The position numbers and the translations under genes were made by a program. A stretch of 14,845 bases of DNA. It comes from Chloroflexota bacterium (GTDB taxonomy: Bacteria; Chloroflexota; Anaerolineae; Aggregatilineales; UBA3940). Positions 6,222 through 13,039 of this stretch are shown in pieces. The first letter of the stretch is position 1, and each line of letters opens with the position of its first letter. The notes under the pieces were generated by a model, which saw only the letters and a list, made by a program, of their open reading frames with translations, made no database searches and was not told the DNA's origin. The stretch lies in contig DRKO01000301.1 of assembly GCA_011051745.1 (NCBI GenBank), positions 1 through 14,845 of the forward strand, given 5' to 3'.

Positions 6222-7211
6222 TTACACCCTGACCGGTTCTTTGAGCAGCGTCAGCAGCAATTTGACGGCGTTCTGCACGTCGTTGAGGTCCACCGTCTCG
6301 CTGGTGGTGTGGACGTAGCGGCAGGGGATGCTCAGGCAGCCCGCGCGGACACCGGCCCGCACCAGTTGCATCGCGGCGGCGTCGGTCGTGCCCCGCACCA
6401 GCACCTCGCGCTGGCAGGGGATTCGGGCCTTACGGGCCGCCTTCTCCATCAGGGCGACGACCTCCGGCGCGGCCAGCATCCCGCTATCCTTGATCTTGAT
6501 CGCCGGACCGGCGCCGAGCTTCACGTCCATCTTGACGCCCTTGGGCGTGTCGCCGGTGCGGGTAACATCAATCGCGATCCCGATGTCCGGATCAACGGCG
6601 TGGGCGGCGGTGCGTGCCCCGCGCAGGCCAACCTCCTCCTGCACGCTGAAGACGAAGGCCACATCGTTGGGTGACCCGGATAGCTGACGCATCACCTCGA
6701 TCTGCACCGCGCACCCGATGCGGTCATCCATGCTCTTGGCGGTCAGGCGGTCGCCGCGCACCACGAGATCGCGCACCATCCCCGCCGCATCGCCGACCCG
6801 GATACGGGGCTTCCGGTTCTTCCCGTCGCTTACGTCAATGTATAGCTCGCTGAGAGCGGGCTTGCGATTCATGTCGCCTTCCACCCCGATGGCGCCGACC
6901 GTCCCATCGGCGAAGCGGACGCGGTTCCCGATCAACGTTGAGGCGTACACGCCCCCGATGCCGGTAAAGCGCAGAAAGCCGTCCTCGTCCACATGGGTGA
7001 CCATCACGCCGATCTCGTCCATGTGGGCCGAGAGCATGACCTTCTTCGCCCCTTCTCTGCCGCTGCGCTTCCAGGCGATCACGTTGCCCAGCGCGTCCAC
7101 GGTGACCTCGTCGGCCAGGCCGTCAATTTCTTCAAGGATCAGGGCCCGTATCTGATCTTCGTGCCCGCTTGGGCCGTAGGCTTCTACCAGTTTACGTATC
7201 GTTTCGATCAC
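6222..7211 (-). CDS. M42 family (TET-type) metallo-aminopeptidase, copy 1 (third M42 gene of operon)
   Basis: Predicted 329-residue zinc/cobalt aminopeptidase of peptidase family M42 (clan MH), cytoplasmic enzymes that form dodecameric tetrahedra and trim peptides released by the proteasome or other proteases. All catalytic residues are visible: metal ligands H63 (SAHMDEIG), D162 (KSMDDR), E193, D215 and H301 (CRYVHTTSE), with catalytic D65 and E192 (VQEEVGLRGA). The substrate-pocket segment reads RGTTDAAAMQ. It is the shortest of the three copies because the inserted domain lacks the roughly 16 residues that hold PGVIG and PGLIG in the others. The start is GTG 7211 (VIETIRKLVEAYGPSG): GGAG lies 8 nt upstream and homology begins here; upstream in-frame codons run back into the preceding gene and are not coding in this frame. 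The spacer to the preceding gene is 44 nt. Confidence 0.93.
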   Translation of the reverse strand: MIETIRKLVEAYGPSGHEDQIRALILEEIDGLADEVTVDALGNVIAWKRSGREGAKKVMLSAHMDEIGVMVTHVDEDGFLRFTGIGGVYASTLIGNRVRFADGTVGAIGVEGDMNRKPALSELYIDVSDGKNRKPRIRVGDAAGMVRDLVVRGDRLTAKSMDDRIGCAVQIEVMRQLSGSPNDVAFVFSVQEEVGLRGARTAAHAVDPDIGIAIDVTRTGDTPKGVKMDVKLGAGPAIKIKDSGMLAAPEVVALMEKAARKARIPCQREVLVRGTTDAAAMQLVRAGVRAGCLSIPCRYVHTTSETVDLNDVQNAVKLLLTLLKEPVRV

Positions 7212-7255
7212 GGTATCTGCTCCGCTCTGATAAGTTCGTGTTTCCGGTGAGCCTC

Positions 7256-8293
7256 TCAGCGGCGCAGTGTGCGCCGATCCAGCCGCGCCAGCGCCTCCCG
7301 CATCAGCCGGATGGTGTTCCGGTAATCGCGCTTGTTCAGCAGGGCCGCCGGACTGTGAATGTAGCGGCACGGCACGGAGAGCGCCGCGACCGGCACACCC
7401 GCCCCGGAAAGGTTGATCGATCCGCCGTCTGTGCCGCCGATGCCGGGCTGCTTGAACTGATACGGGATGCCCAGCTCCTCCGCCGTGTCCATCAGGAGAC
7501 GGTTCAGGCGGCTGTCGTAGATCACGCTGCGATCCATCACGCTCAGCGCGGGGCCTTTGCCCAGCTCGGTCGTGGGGGAAACGTCGTCCTCTTTGGGCAG
7601 GTCGTCGGCGATGGTCCCCTCAAGGACAAAAGCGACATCCGGCTGAACACGGTTGGCGGCGACCTTCGCGCCGCGCAACCCGACTTCCTCCTGTACGGCG
7701 AAGACGCCCACCAGATCGAACGGGTAACGCTCGCCCTGCAGAATATGCACCAGCACCGCGCATCCGGCCCGGTCGTCAAACGCCTTGCCACGCGCCACCG
7801 CCCCCAGGTCCATGAAGCGCGTGTCAAACCCGATGCGCGTTCCGAGCGGGGCCTTCTTACGGGCGGCGTCTTTGCTCTTTGCGCCGATGTCCACCTGAAG
7901 CGAGTCGATCTTCACCACGCTCTCGCGTTCGCTCTCCGAGAGCAGGTGAACGGGCTTCGCGCCGATTACGCCGGGGAGTTTCTCCGGCCCGACGAGCACC
8001 CGCTTGCCGGGCAGGATACGGTCATCCAGCCCGCCGACGGCAGCGACTTTGAGCATCCCGTCGCCGGTGTAGCCGGTGACCATCAACCCGACCTCGTCCA
8101 TGTGGGCGTCGAGCATCACCGTCAGCCGGTTGCGGCTGCGGCTGGTTCCCTTTTTGAAGGCCAGCACGTTCCCCATCGTGTCGCTCTGGATGTCGTCCAC
8201 GTGCGGGCCGATCAGGTCAAGGATCAGGCGGCGCACCTCGCCTTCCGCGCCGCTGACCCCCATCGCTTCGGAGAGTTGCCTCAGAATTCTCAC
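7256..8293 (-). CDS. M42 family (TET-type) metallo-aminopeptidase, copy 2 (middle gene)
   Basis: Predicted 345-residue M42 peptidase. Metal ligands are H64 (LDAHMDEVG), D173 (KAFDDRAG), E203, E225 (VLEGT) and H313 (CRYIHSPAA); D66 and E202 are the catalytic pair (VQEEVGLRGAK). The fourth ligand is Glu where the two neighbours have Asp; clan MH enzymes accept either at this site, and the difference often goes with a different substrate or assembly type. The pocket loop is GGTDGGSINLSG. The gene starts with GTG at 8293 inside the stop region of the preceding M42 gene (GTGA, 4-nt overlap), which strongly suggests translational coupling. The PGVIGAKPVHLL segment in the inserted domain is intact. 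Probable role is trimming of oligopeptides; the specificity cannot be read from sequence. Confidence 0.94.
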   Translation of the reverse strand: MRILRQLSEAMGVSGAEGEVRRLILDLIGPHVDDIQSDTMGNVLAFKKGTSRSRNRLTVMLDAHMDEVGLMVTGYTGDGMLKVAAVGGLDDRILPGKRVLVGPEKLPGVIGAKPVHLLSESERESVVKIDSLQVDIGAKSKDAARKKAPLGTRIGFDTRFMDLGAVARGKAFDDRAGCAVLVHILQGERYPFDLVGVFAVQEEVGLRGAKVAANRVQPDVAFVLEGTIADDLPKEDDVSPTTELGKGPALSVMDRSVIYDSRLNRLLMDTAEELGIPYQFKQPGIGGTDGGSINLSGAGVPVAALSVPCRYIHSPAALLNKRDYRNTIRLMREALARLDRRTLRR

Positions 8294-9360
8294 CGTTTGC
8301 TCTCCCCTTCGTCAAGCGAGAGTTTGCTCAGCGTCCCGTCGTCCAGCCCGGAGATGAAGCCCGCGATCAGCCGCGCCACCCGCCGGATGTCCTTCAGGGA
8401 GACGATCTCCACCGGCGTGTGCATGTTGCGGATCGGGATGCCGAAAATGGCCGTCGGGACGCCGTCCCGGCTGACCTGAATGGCCCACGCCTCCGTGCCG
8501 CTGTGGCGCGGCATCGGTTCTGGATGGACTTTGATCTCCAGCCGCTCGGCTGTTTTGCGCAGCATGTCAAACAGCTTCGGATGGGCGTTCGGGCCGATGA
8601 CGAGGGAAGGCCCCTCGCCCAGCTTGAAGCCCTTCTCCTCGTTAACGCCCGTGCCGACCGCCCATGTGGTATCCACCACAATCGCAATATCGGGCTGCGT
8701 GCGCCAAGCGATCGTCTCCCCGCCGCCCAGCGTGACCTCCTCCTGCACGGTCGCCGCGACGAGCACATCCCAGCGATGGCTGATCCCCTGAAGCTCCTCC
8801 AGCAGCGCGGTCAGCGCGGCGACCGAGGCGCGGTTGTCCATCGCCTTCCCGCTCAGCAGGCCGTTCCCAAGCGATACGGCGGGCTGATCGAACGTGACCG
8901 GTGCGCCGATCGGGACCAGCTTCTCCAGCCGCCGGGCGCTCAGGCCGGTATCCACGACCAGATCGTCCATCTTCGGATATTTCTTGCGCTCGCTGGCGGG
9001 CAGGACGTGGGGCGGGCGGCTTCCGATCAGGCCGGGGAGCGGCTTCTCGCCGTGCACGATCACCGGCTGGCTGAGCAGAACGCGCCGGTCGATCCCGCCC
9101 ACTTTTGTGACGCGCAGGAACGACCCCTCAATCTGCGTCACCATCAGGCCGATCTCGTCCATGTGGGCGGTGACGAGGATTCGACGGCGCGGCTCGCTGT
9201 CAGTGCCGGTGCGGGTGGCAAGCAGATTGCCCAGCGCGTCGGTCGTCAGTTCATCGGCCAGCTCCTCCCACGCGCCCCGCACGATCTCGCGGATCGGCCC
9301 TTCGTAACCGGAAAGGCCGGGCGCTTCGGATAGCTGGCCCAGATGTTTTTCAAGGTCCAT
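8290..9360 (-). CDS. M42 family (TET-type) metallo-aminopeptidase, copy 3 (first M42 gene)
   Basis: Predicted 356-residue M42 peptidase with a full active site: H66 (TAHMDEIG), D175 (KAMDNRAS), E208, D230 and H314 (IRNMHTPVE) as metal ligands, and D68 and E207 (VQEEVTLGG) as catalytic residues. The pocket loop is HSGTEAWAIQ, with Glu where the usual M42 motif has Asp (GTDA). Together with QEEVTLGG replacing QEEVGLRG and IRNMH replacing CRYxH, this makes it the most divergent of the three copies. AGGAAAG lies 7 nt before ATG 9360. The gene follows the Thr/Pro-rich membrane protein gene by 40 nt and overlaps the next M42 gene by 4 nt, so all are one transcription unit. The three paralogues could form separate or mixed dodecamers, as known for archaeal TET2/TET3. 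Confidence 0.94.
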   Translation of the reverse strand: MDLEKHLGQLSEAPGLSGYEGPIREIVRGAWEELADELTTDALGNLLATRTGTDSEPRRRILVTAHMDEIGLMVTQIEGSFLRVTKVGGIDRRVLLSQPVIVHGEKPLPGLIGSRPPHVLPASERKKYPKMDDLVVDTGLSARRLEKLVPIGAPVTFDQPAVSLGNGLLSGKAMDNRASVAALTALLEELQGISHRWDVLVAATVQEEVTLGGGETIAWRTQPDIAIVVDTTWAVGTGVNEEKGFKLGEGPSLVIGPNAHPKLFDMLRKTAERLEIKVHPEPMPRHSGTEAWAIQVSRDGVPTAIFGIPIRNMHTPVEIVSLKDIRRVARLIAGFISGLDDGTLSKLSLDEGESKR

Positions 9361-9400
9361 CAGGTGCTTTCCTCTTCCACGGGTGACCGCCGAGTACGGC

Positions 9401-10003
9401 CTAGGGGGTTGTCGTTATCGCCGGCTCCGTCGTGTCGGTGGCCGTCGGCTCGGTGGTGTTCGTGGCCGTCGGTTCGGTGGTGTCGGTGGCCGTCGGCTCG
9501 GTGGTGTCGGTGGCCGTCGGTTCAGTCGTGCTGGTGGCCGTCGGGGTGACCTCTGCGGTGGCCGTCTGCTCCGCTGCCGCCGTCTGGGTCAGCGGCGCAA
9601 CGGCGGTGGCTGTGAGATCCAGCGCACCCTGAGTCAGCAACGCTCCGGCGGTCGCGGTGGCGTTCAGGTCGGGCGTCAGCGTCGGCGAGGGGGTGAACGT
9701 CAGGGTCGGGGTGGGGGTGCGGGTGGGCGGGATAAACTGGGTGGGCGTGAAGGGGAGGGTCAGAGTCGGCCCGCCGGGCGTGACAGTCGGGGTGACGGTG
9801 GGCGTCTCGGTCGGGGTTTCCGTCGCCACGAGGGTCAGCGTTTCGGTGAGCGTGGGGGGCGTCTCTCTGGCCTCCCGCCCGCCGAAGCCGAACAGAAGAA
9901 CCACGCCGCAGAAGTAGCAGGGCAGCGTTGCCAGAATGATGCCGATCAGAATGCGATGGGTCCGGCGGCGGCGCTCTTCCAGAAGCATGTATTGATGGCT
10001 CAT
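9401..10003 (-). CDS. Thr/Pro-rich single-pass membrane protein with repeat tail, function unknown
   Basis: Predicted 200-residue protein. A short cytoplasmic start with RRRR (11-14) precedes one hydrophobic helix (about 18-40, RILIGIILATLPCYFCGVV). The remaining 160 residues are almost only Thr, Pro, Ala, Glu, Val and Ser, as in extracellular stalks and glycosylated linkers of Chloroflexota surface proteins. By the positive-inside rule the tail should be outside. The last part is five copies of TATxTTEP (residues 155-194), encoded by a 24-bp tandem repeat. It is a real gene by its consensus promoter, an AGGGGG ribosome-binding site and its place at the head of the M42 operon. No enzymatic domain is present. 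The tail ends abruptly in ITTTP, so it may have shrunk or grown by repeat slippage. Confidence 0.8.
   Translation of the reverse strand: MSHQYMLLEERRRRTHRILIGIILATLPCYFCGVVLLFGFGGREARETPPTLTETLTLVATETPTETPTVTPTVTPGGPTLTLPFTPTQFIPPTRTPTPTLTFTPSPTLTPDLNATATAGALLTQGALDLTATAVAPLTQTAAAEQTATAEVTPTATSTTEPTATDTTEPTATDTTEPTATNTTEPTATDTTEPAITTTP
9422..9541. repeat. Five-copy 24-bp in-frame tandem repeat
   Basis: Five contiguous 24-bp units, plus-strand form close to CGGCTCGGTGGT followed by GTCGGTGGCCGT, differ at a few positions each. They encode TATSTTEP, TATDTTEP, TATDTTEP, TATNTTEP and TATDTTEP on the minus strand. The unit length is a multiple of three, so copy-number change would keep the frame. 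Confidence 0.95.
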
Positions 10004-10049
10004 GCGCAGAATTCCCCCTGTAGGCTATGCCCCTCCGGGGCCGGAAGCC

Positions 10050-10078
10050 AGTCTAGCACGGGCGGGGGGATGTGTCAA
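10050..10078 (-). promoter_or_regulatory. Sigma-70-type promoter of the Thr/Pro-rich protein-M42 operon
   Basis: On the minus strand a perfect TTGACA (10078-10073), a 17-bp spacer and TAGACT (10055-10050, 4 of 6 matches). Predicted start near 10043, giving a 40-nt leader before ATG 10003. Confidence 0.75.
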
Positions 10079-10154
10079 CGCGGGGGAATCGGGGCTCCGG
10101 TCAGGGGGAAGAGGGCCGCTCCCTGCCATCAGCCATCGGCCACTCTGCCACCAT

Positions 10155-10178
10155 GCGACCGGCTCAGACGCCGGTCGC
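10155..10178. repeat. 9-bp inverted repeat upstream of the deacetylase promoter
   Basis: GCGACCGGC (10155-10163) and GCCGGTCGC (10170-10178) are perfect 9-bp arms around TCAGAC. The repeat ends 3 bp before the -35 box of the deacetylase promoter, the usual position for an activator or operator site. There is no T tract, so it is not a terminator. Confidence 0.5.
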
Positions 10179-10181
10179 CAC

Positions 10182-10210
10182 TTGCCAGAATCCGGCGGGA
10201 GGCCTACCAT
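10182..10210 (+). promoter_or_regulatory. Putative promoter of the deacetylase gene
   Basis: TTGCCA (10182-10187), a 17-bp spacer and TACCAT (10205-10210) match the consensus in 5 and 4 of 6 positions. Predicted start near 10217, leaving 30 nt to the GTG start, which has GAGGAG at 10235-10240. Confidence 0.55.
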
Positions 10211-10246
10211 CAAACCGGGACCGCTCAAACCCTCGAGGAGATCAAA

Positions 10247-11548
10247 GTGCAGAGACGGGCCTTTATCCGGGCGCTCCTGATAGGCGGCGGAGCCGCGCTG
10301 TGGACATCCTGCACATCTGGAGCGCCGCCCCTCATCACGGCGACGGCATCCTCCACCCGCCCGGCCACCCCGACCCGGCAGGCAACACCGGCCAGCCGCC
10401 TCCGGCGAAGCCCAACACCCCATCCCAGCCCCTCACCGACGGTAGACGTGTCCGCAGGCGTGCGGGCTGCCCGTCGCTGGTTCCCCGTCGGGCAGGTGAT
10501 CGGAACCCTCCCCATCAACCGCCGGATCGGCGGTCAGCCTGTCGGCGAGGGACTGGTCGCCGAAGTTGAGGGGCGCGAGCGCGTGGTGGCGGTCACGCTC
10601 AACGGCGAGTGGACGGCCAACGTGCCCCGACCGGCCCCCTCCAGCGCCGATCTCCCATCGGAGCAACTGGAGCAGGCACAGCGCGAACTGGCCGCTCAGG
10701 GCTACGGGATCGATCTCCGGCTGGAGGTCGCCCCGTCCGGCGAACCCGTCGGCGTACCGGAGACCGGCGGCACGCTGCGGCGCGACCCCTGGGGCAATCT
10801 GCACGAACTCCCCGTCCCCGCCGACGCCCGCCCGCTCGTCCGCTGGATGGGCCGCGACTGGGTCGGGGGCTATGCGAGGGGGGACGAATGGACGCCCGAT
10901 CTGCCCACCTTCATCGAGGGGAACGAGCCGCAGTTCGCCGGAACGATCATGTTCACGGCGGACGACTGTCACAATCCAGAGGAGACGCGCGAATTCCTGA
11001 CAATCGTCGAGGAGATGGGCATTCCGATCACCCTCTACCCCGTCACGCCGAACCTCTGGCTGTACCCGGACATCTGGCCGGAGGTGCTGCAGGCCGGGCA
11101 TGAGATCGGCTATCACACCACGCTGCACAGTCACGGGGACTGGTCGCAGGCCTATCTGGAGGAGGACTTCACCGCCACCGAGCAGGTCATCCACGAGGTG
11201 ACGGGCAACATGGCCTACCATATCAGGACCGTTCGCCCGCCCTTCGGCCTGTATGATTACGGCGGCTGGCAGCCCTGGGTCGAGAGCAAGGGGCTGACCA
11301 CCGCCATGTGGGATCGCTCGGTCGGGTGGGATGCCTGGGAGCGCACCATCCTGAGCTATCTGGAGGAATACCACTCGCTGATCCTGCTCGCCCACCCCGA
11401 CCCGGACGATCTGGCCTGGCTGGAGCAGTGCCGGGGATTCCTGGAGGGGCTGAAGGGGGAGTACACGTATAAGACCGTCTCAGAGGCCCTGCTGAGCGGC
11501 AGTCGGCCCGTCCCGGTGGAGGGGATTCCTGCGGGGTGGGTGGGCTGA
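10247..11548 (+). CDS. Exported NodB-type polysaccharide deacetylase (CE4), probable lipoprotein
   Basis: Predicted 433-residue exported protein. The N terminus VQRRAFIRALLIGGGAALWT has a twin-arginine-like RRAFIR followed by a hydrophobic stretch and C22 (LWTSC), suggesting Tat export with lipid attachment, though W at -3 is not a usual lipobox residue. A Thr/Pro-rich spacer (about 25-60) and a region of about 170 residues that I do not recognise follow. From about 230 a CE4 fold appears: TADDC (D239, D240; usual form TFDDG), H290-TTL-H294 for metal binding, RPPFG at 330-334, and ILLAH with H383. Such enzymes remove N- or O-acetyl groups from cell-wall or capsular glycans; the substrate here is unknown. 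GTG 10247 is chosen for GAGGAG 6 nt upstream and the signal peptide. Its stop is 1 nt from the convergent aroQ stop. Confidence 0.85.
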   Translation: MQRRAFIRALLIGGGAALWTSCTSGAPPLITATASSTRPATPTRQATPASRLRRSPTPHPSPSPTVDVSAGVRAARRWFPVGQVIGTLPINRRIGGQPVGEGLVAEVEGRERVVAVTLNGEWTANVPRPAPSSADLPSEQLEQAQRELAAQGYGIDLRLEVAPSGEPVGVPETGGTLRRDPWGNLHELPVPADARPLVRWMGRDWVGGYARGDEWTPDLPTFIEGNEPQFAGTIMFTADDCHNPEETREFLTIVEEMGIPITLYPVTPNLWLYPDIWPEVLQAGHEIGYHTTLHSHGDWSQAYLEEDFTATEQVIHEVTGNMAYHIRTVRPPFGLYDYGGWQPWVESKGLTTAMWDRSVGWDAWERTILSYLEEYHSLILLAHPDPDDLAWLEQCRGFLEGLKGEYTYKTVSEALLSGSRPVPVEGIPAGWVG

Positions 11549-11549
11549 C

Positions 11550-11987
11550 TCACGCTCCGGCGAGTTCTTCGATCAGCGCCTCCAGCGCCAGCCGATACCC
11601 CAGCCAGCCCAGCCCGCTGATCTGCCCCACGCACACCGGCGCGATCAGCGACCTGTGCCGGAACGGCTCGCGCGCCGCAATGTTGGAGAGGTGCACCTCG
11701 ATGGTCGGCAGGCCCACCGCCGCGATGGCGTCCCGCAGCGCGACGCTGGTATGTGTGTACCCGCCGGGGTTGATCACCACCCCCTGCACCTGACCCCGCG
11801 CCCTGTGCAGCGCGTCTATCAACTCGCCCTCGTGGTTGCTCTGGATGATGCGCAGCGTCACCCCGCGCTGGCGGGCGTACTCCTCCAGCCGCGCGTTGAT
11901 CTCCTCCAGCGTCAGGCTGCCGTAGACCTCCGGCTCGCGCGTGCCCAGCAGGTTCAGGTTCGGACCGTGCAGGATCAGGATGTTCAT
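11550..11987 (-). CDS. aroQ: Type II 3-dehydroquinate dehydratase
   Basis: Predicted 145 residues, the normal size for the small dodecameric type II enzyme, which converts 3-dehydroquinate to 3-dehydroshikimate (third shikimate step) by trans elimination. The opening HGPNLNLLGTREPEVYG supplies R17 and the catalytic Y22. QSNHEGELID (49-58), INPGGYTHTS with N73 (72-81), EVHLSN with the acid H99 (97-102) and REPFRHRS (106-113) complete the signature. It is the last gene of the aro cluster, its ATG overlapping the aroB stop by 4 nt (ATGA). It runs head-on into the deacetylase gene with one base between stops and no visible terminator. Confidence 0.97.
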   Translation of the reverse strand: MNILILHGPNLNLLGTREPEVYGSLTLEEINARLEEYARQRGVTLRIIQSNHEGELIDALHRARGQVQGVVINPGGYTHTSVALRDAIAAVGLPTIEVHLSNIAAREPFRHRSLIAPVCVGQISGLGWLGYRLALEALIEELAGA

Positions 11988-13039
11988 ACCCCCTCGCGTA
12001 TCTCCTCCAGCGTCGCCAGAACGTCTTCCGGCGGCACGTTCTCCCTGATGAGAGGCTTCCCCTTATCCTCCAGCAGCACAAAGCGCGGCGTTCCGCCCCG
12101 CCATTTCTTATCGTGCTGCATCGCCTTCCAGAGTGTCTGCGGCGTGAAGCTCCTGTAACGGGTGGGGAGTTCCCAGCGCCGGAGCGCTTCTTCCACCTCT
12201 CCGATCAGGCTCTCCGCGCACAGCCCCAGCCGGACCGAGAGCCGCGCCGCCGCCACCAGCCCGACGGCAACCGCCGCGCCGTGTTTCCATTGATAGCCGC
12301 TTGCCTGCTCGATGGCGTGCCCGAACGTGTGCCCCAGATTGAGGTAGGCCCGCACGCCCTGCTCAAGTCGATCCTGCTCGACGATCCCGATCTTCGCCCG
12401 CGCCGCCCGCTCGATGAGCGGCTCAACCGGCTCATTCCGGCCATAGGTCAGCAACTCCGGCGCGGCGATCAGGCCCGACTTGATCACCTCGGCCATCCCA
12501 TTCCGAAACTCAATCGGGGAGAGGGTCTTCAGGGTGGACGTGTCAGAGAAGACGGCGATCGGGTCTTTGAACGCGCCCACCAGATTCTTCCCCTGCGGCA
12601 GATCAACGCCCACCTTCCCGCCGATGCTGGCATCCACCATCGCCAGCAGGCTGGTAGGGGCCTGGATCAGCCGCAGGCCGCGCATATAGGTGGCCGCCAC
12701 AAACCCGACCATGTCGCCGATCACCCCGCCGCCCAGCGCGATGATGATCGTCGAGCGGTCGGCCCGGTGCGCCAGCAGCGCATCGTAGATCGCCTGCACG
12801 GTCTCCAGCGTCTTATACTGCTCACCATCCGGCACGCTGATCAGAAATGCGTCAGGGAGGCGCTCCGCGAGCGCCTCACCATAGAGCGGGGCGACGGTCT
12901 CGTTGGTGATCACGGCAACAGATGAGTACTTTTCCCCGCCGAGAAAGCGGGGTAGCGCGCCTTCCAGCACCCCCGGGCCAATCACCACCGGATACGCCGC
13001 ACTGCTCACACTCCGAACGCTCAACTGTGTTGCAACCAT
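11984..13039 (-). CDS. aroB: 3-dehydroquinate synthase
   Basis: Predicted 351 residues. The NAD- and zinc-dependent enzyme cyclises DAHP to 3-dehydroquinate (second shikimate step) in the cytoplasm. DGEQYKTLE (71-79), the NAD-binding GGGVIGDMVGFVAATYMRG (103-121), APTSLLAMVDASIGGKVGVD (127-146) and GKNLVGAF (150-157) are all present. Zinc ligands are E184 (NGMAEVIKSG), H237 (NLGHTFGHAIE) and H253 (KHGAAVAVG); the 16-residue spacing of the two His agrees with known structures. The conserved C-terminal MQHDKK is also present. It starts within the end of aroK (19-nt overlap) with GAGGAG about 11 nt upstream and overlaps aroQ by 4 nt, so coupled translation is likely. Confidence 0.97.
   Translation of the reverse strand: MVATQLSVRSVSSAAYPVVIGPGVLEGALPRFLGGEKYSSVAVITNETVAPLYGEALAERLPDAFLISVPDGEQYKTLETVQAIYDALLAHRADRSTIIIALGGGVIGDMVGFVAATYMRGLRLIQAPTSLLAMVDASIGGKVGVDLPQGKNLVGAFKDPIAVFSDTSTLKTLSPIEFRNGMAEVIKSGLIAAPELLTYGRNEPVEPLIERAARAKIGIVEQDRLEQGVRAYLNLGHTFGHAIEQASGYQWKHGAAVAVGLVAAARLSVRLGLCAESLIGEVEEALRRWELPTRYRSFTPQTLWKAMQHDKKWRGGTPRFVLLEDKGKPLIRENVPPEDVLATLEEIREGV

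Noticed and set aside
7212..7370. Upstream extension of the last M42 gene to an ATG at 7370
   Set aside because: The extra 53 residues overlap the C terminus of the preceding M42 gene in another frame and have no family similarity; GTG 7211 has a good ribosome-binding site.
7169..8479. Plus-strand open frame of 436 codons over the M42 genes
   Set aside because: Mirror of the M42 coding frames with no motif of its own; M42 active-site residues are complete on the minus strand.
9422..9541. CRISPR-like array
   Set aside because: The 24-bp units are directly adjacent without spacers and are in frame with a Thr/Pro-rich protein, so this is a coding tandem repeat.
9383..10246. Upstream in-frame extension of the deacetylase
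   Set aside because: Low-complexity Gly/Arg translation antisense to the Thr/Pro repeat gene; the signal peptide and ribosome-binding site place the start at 10247.
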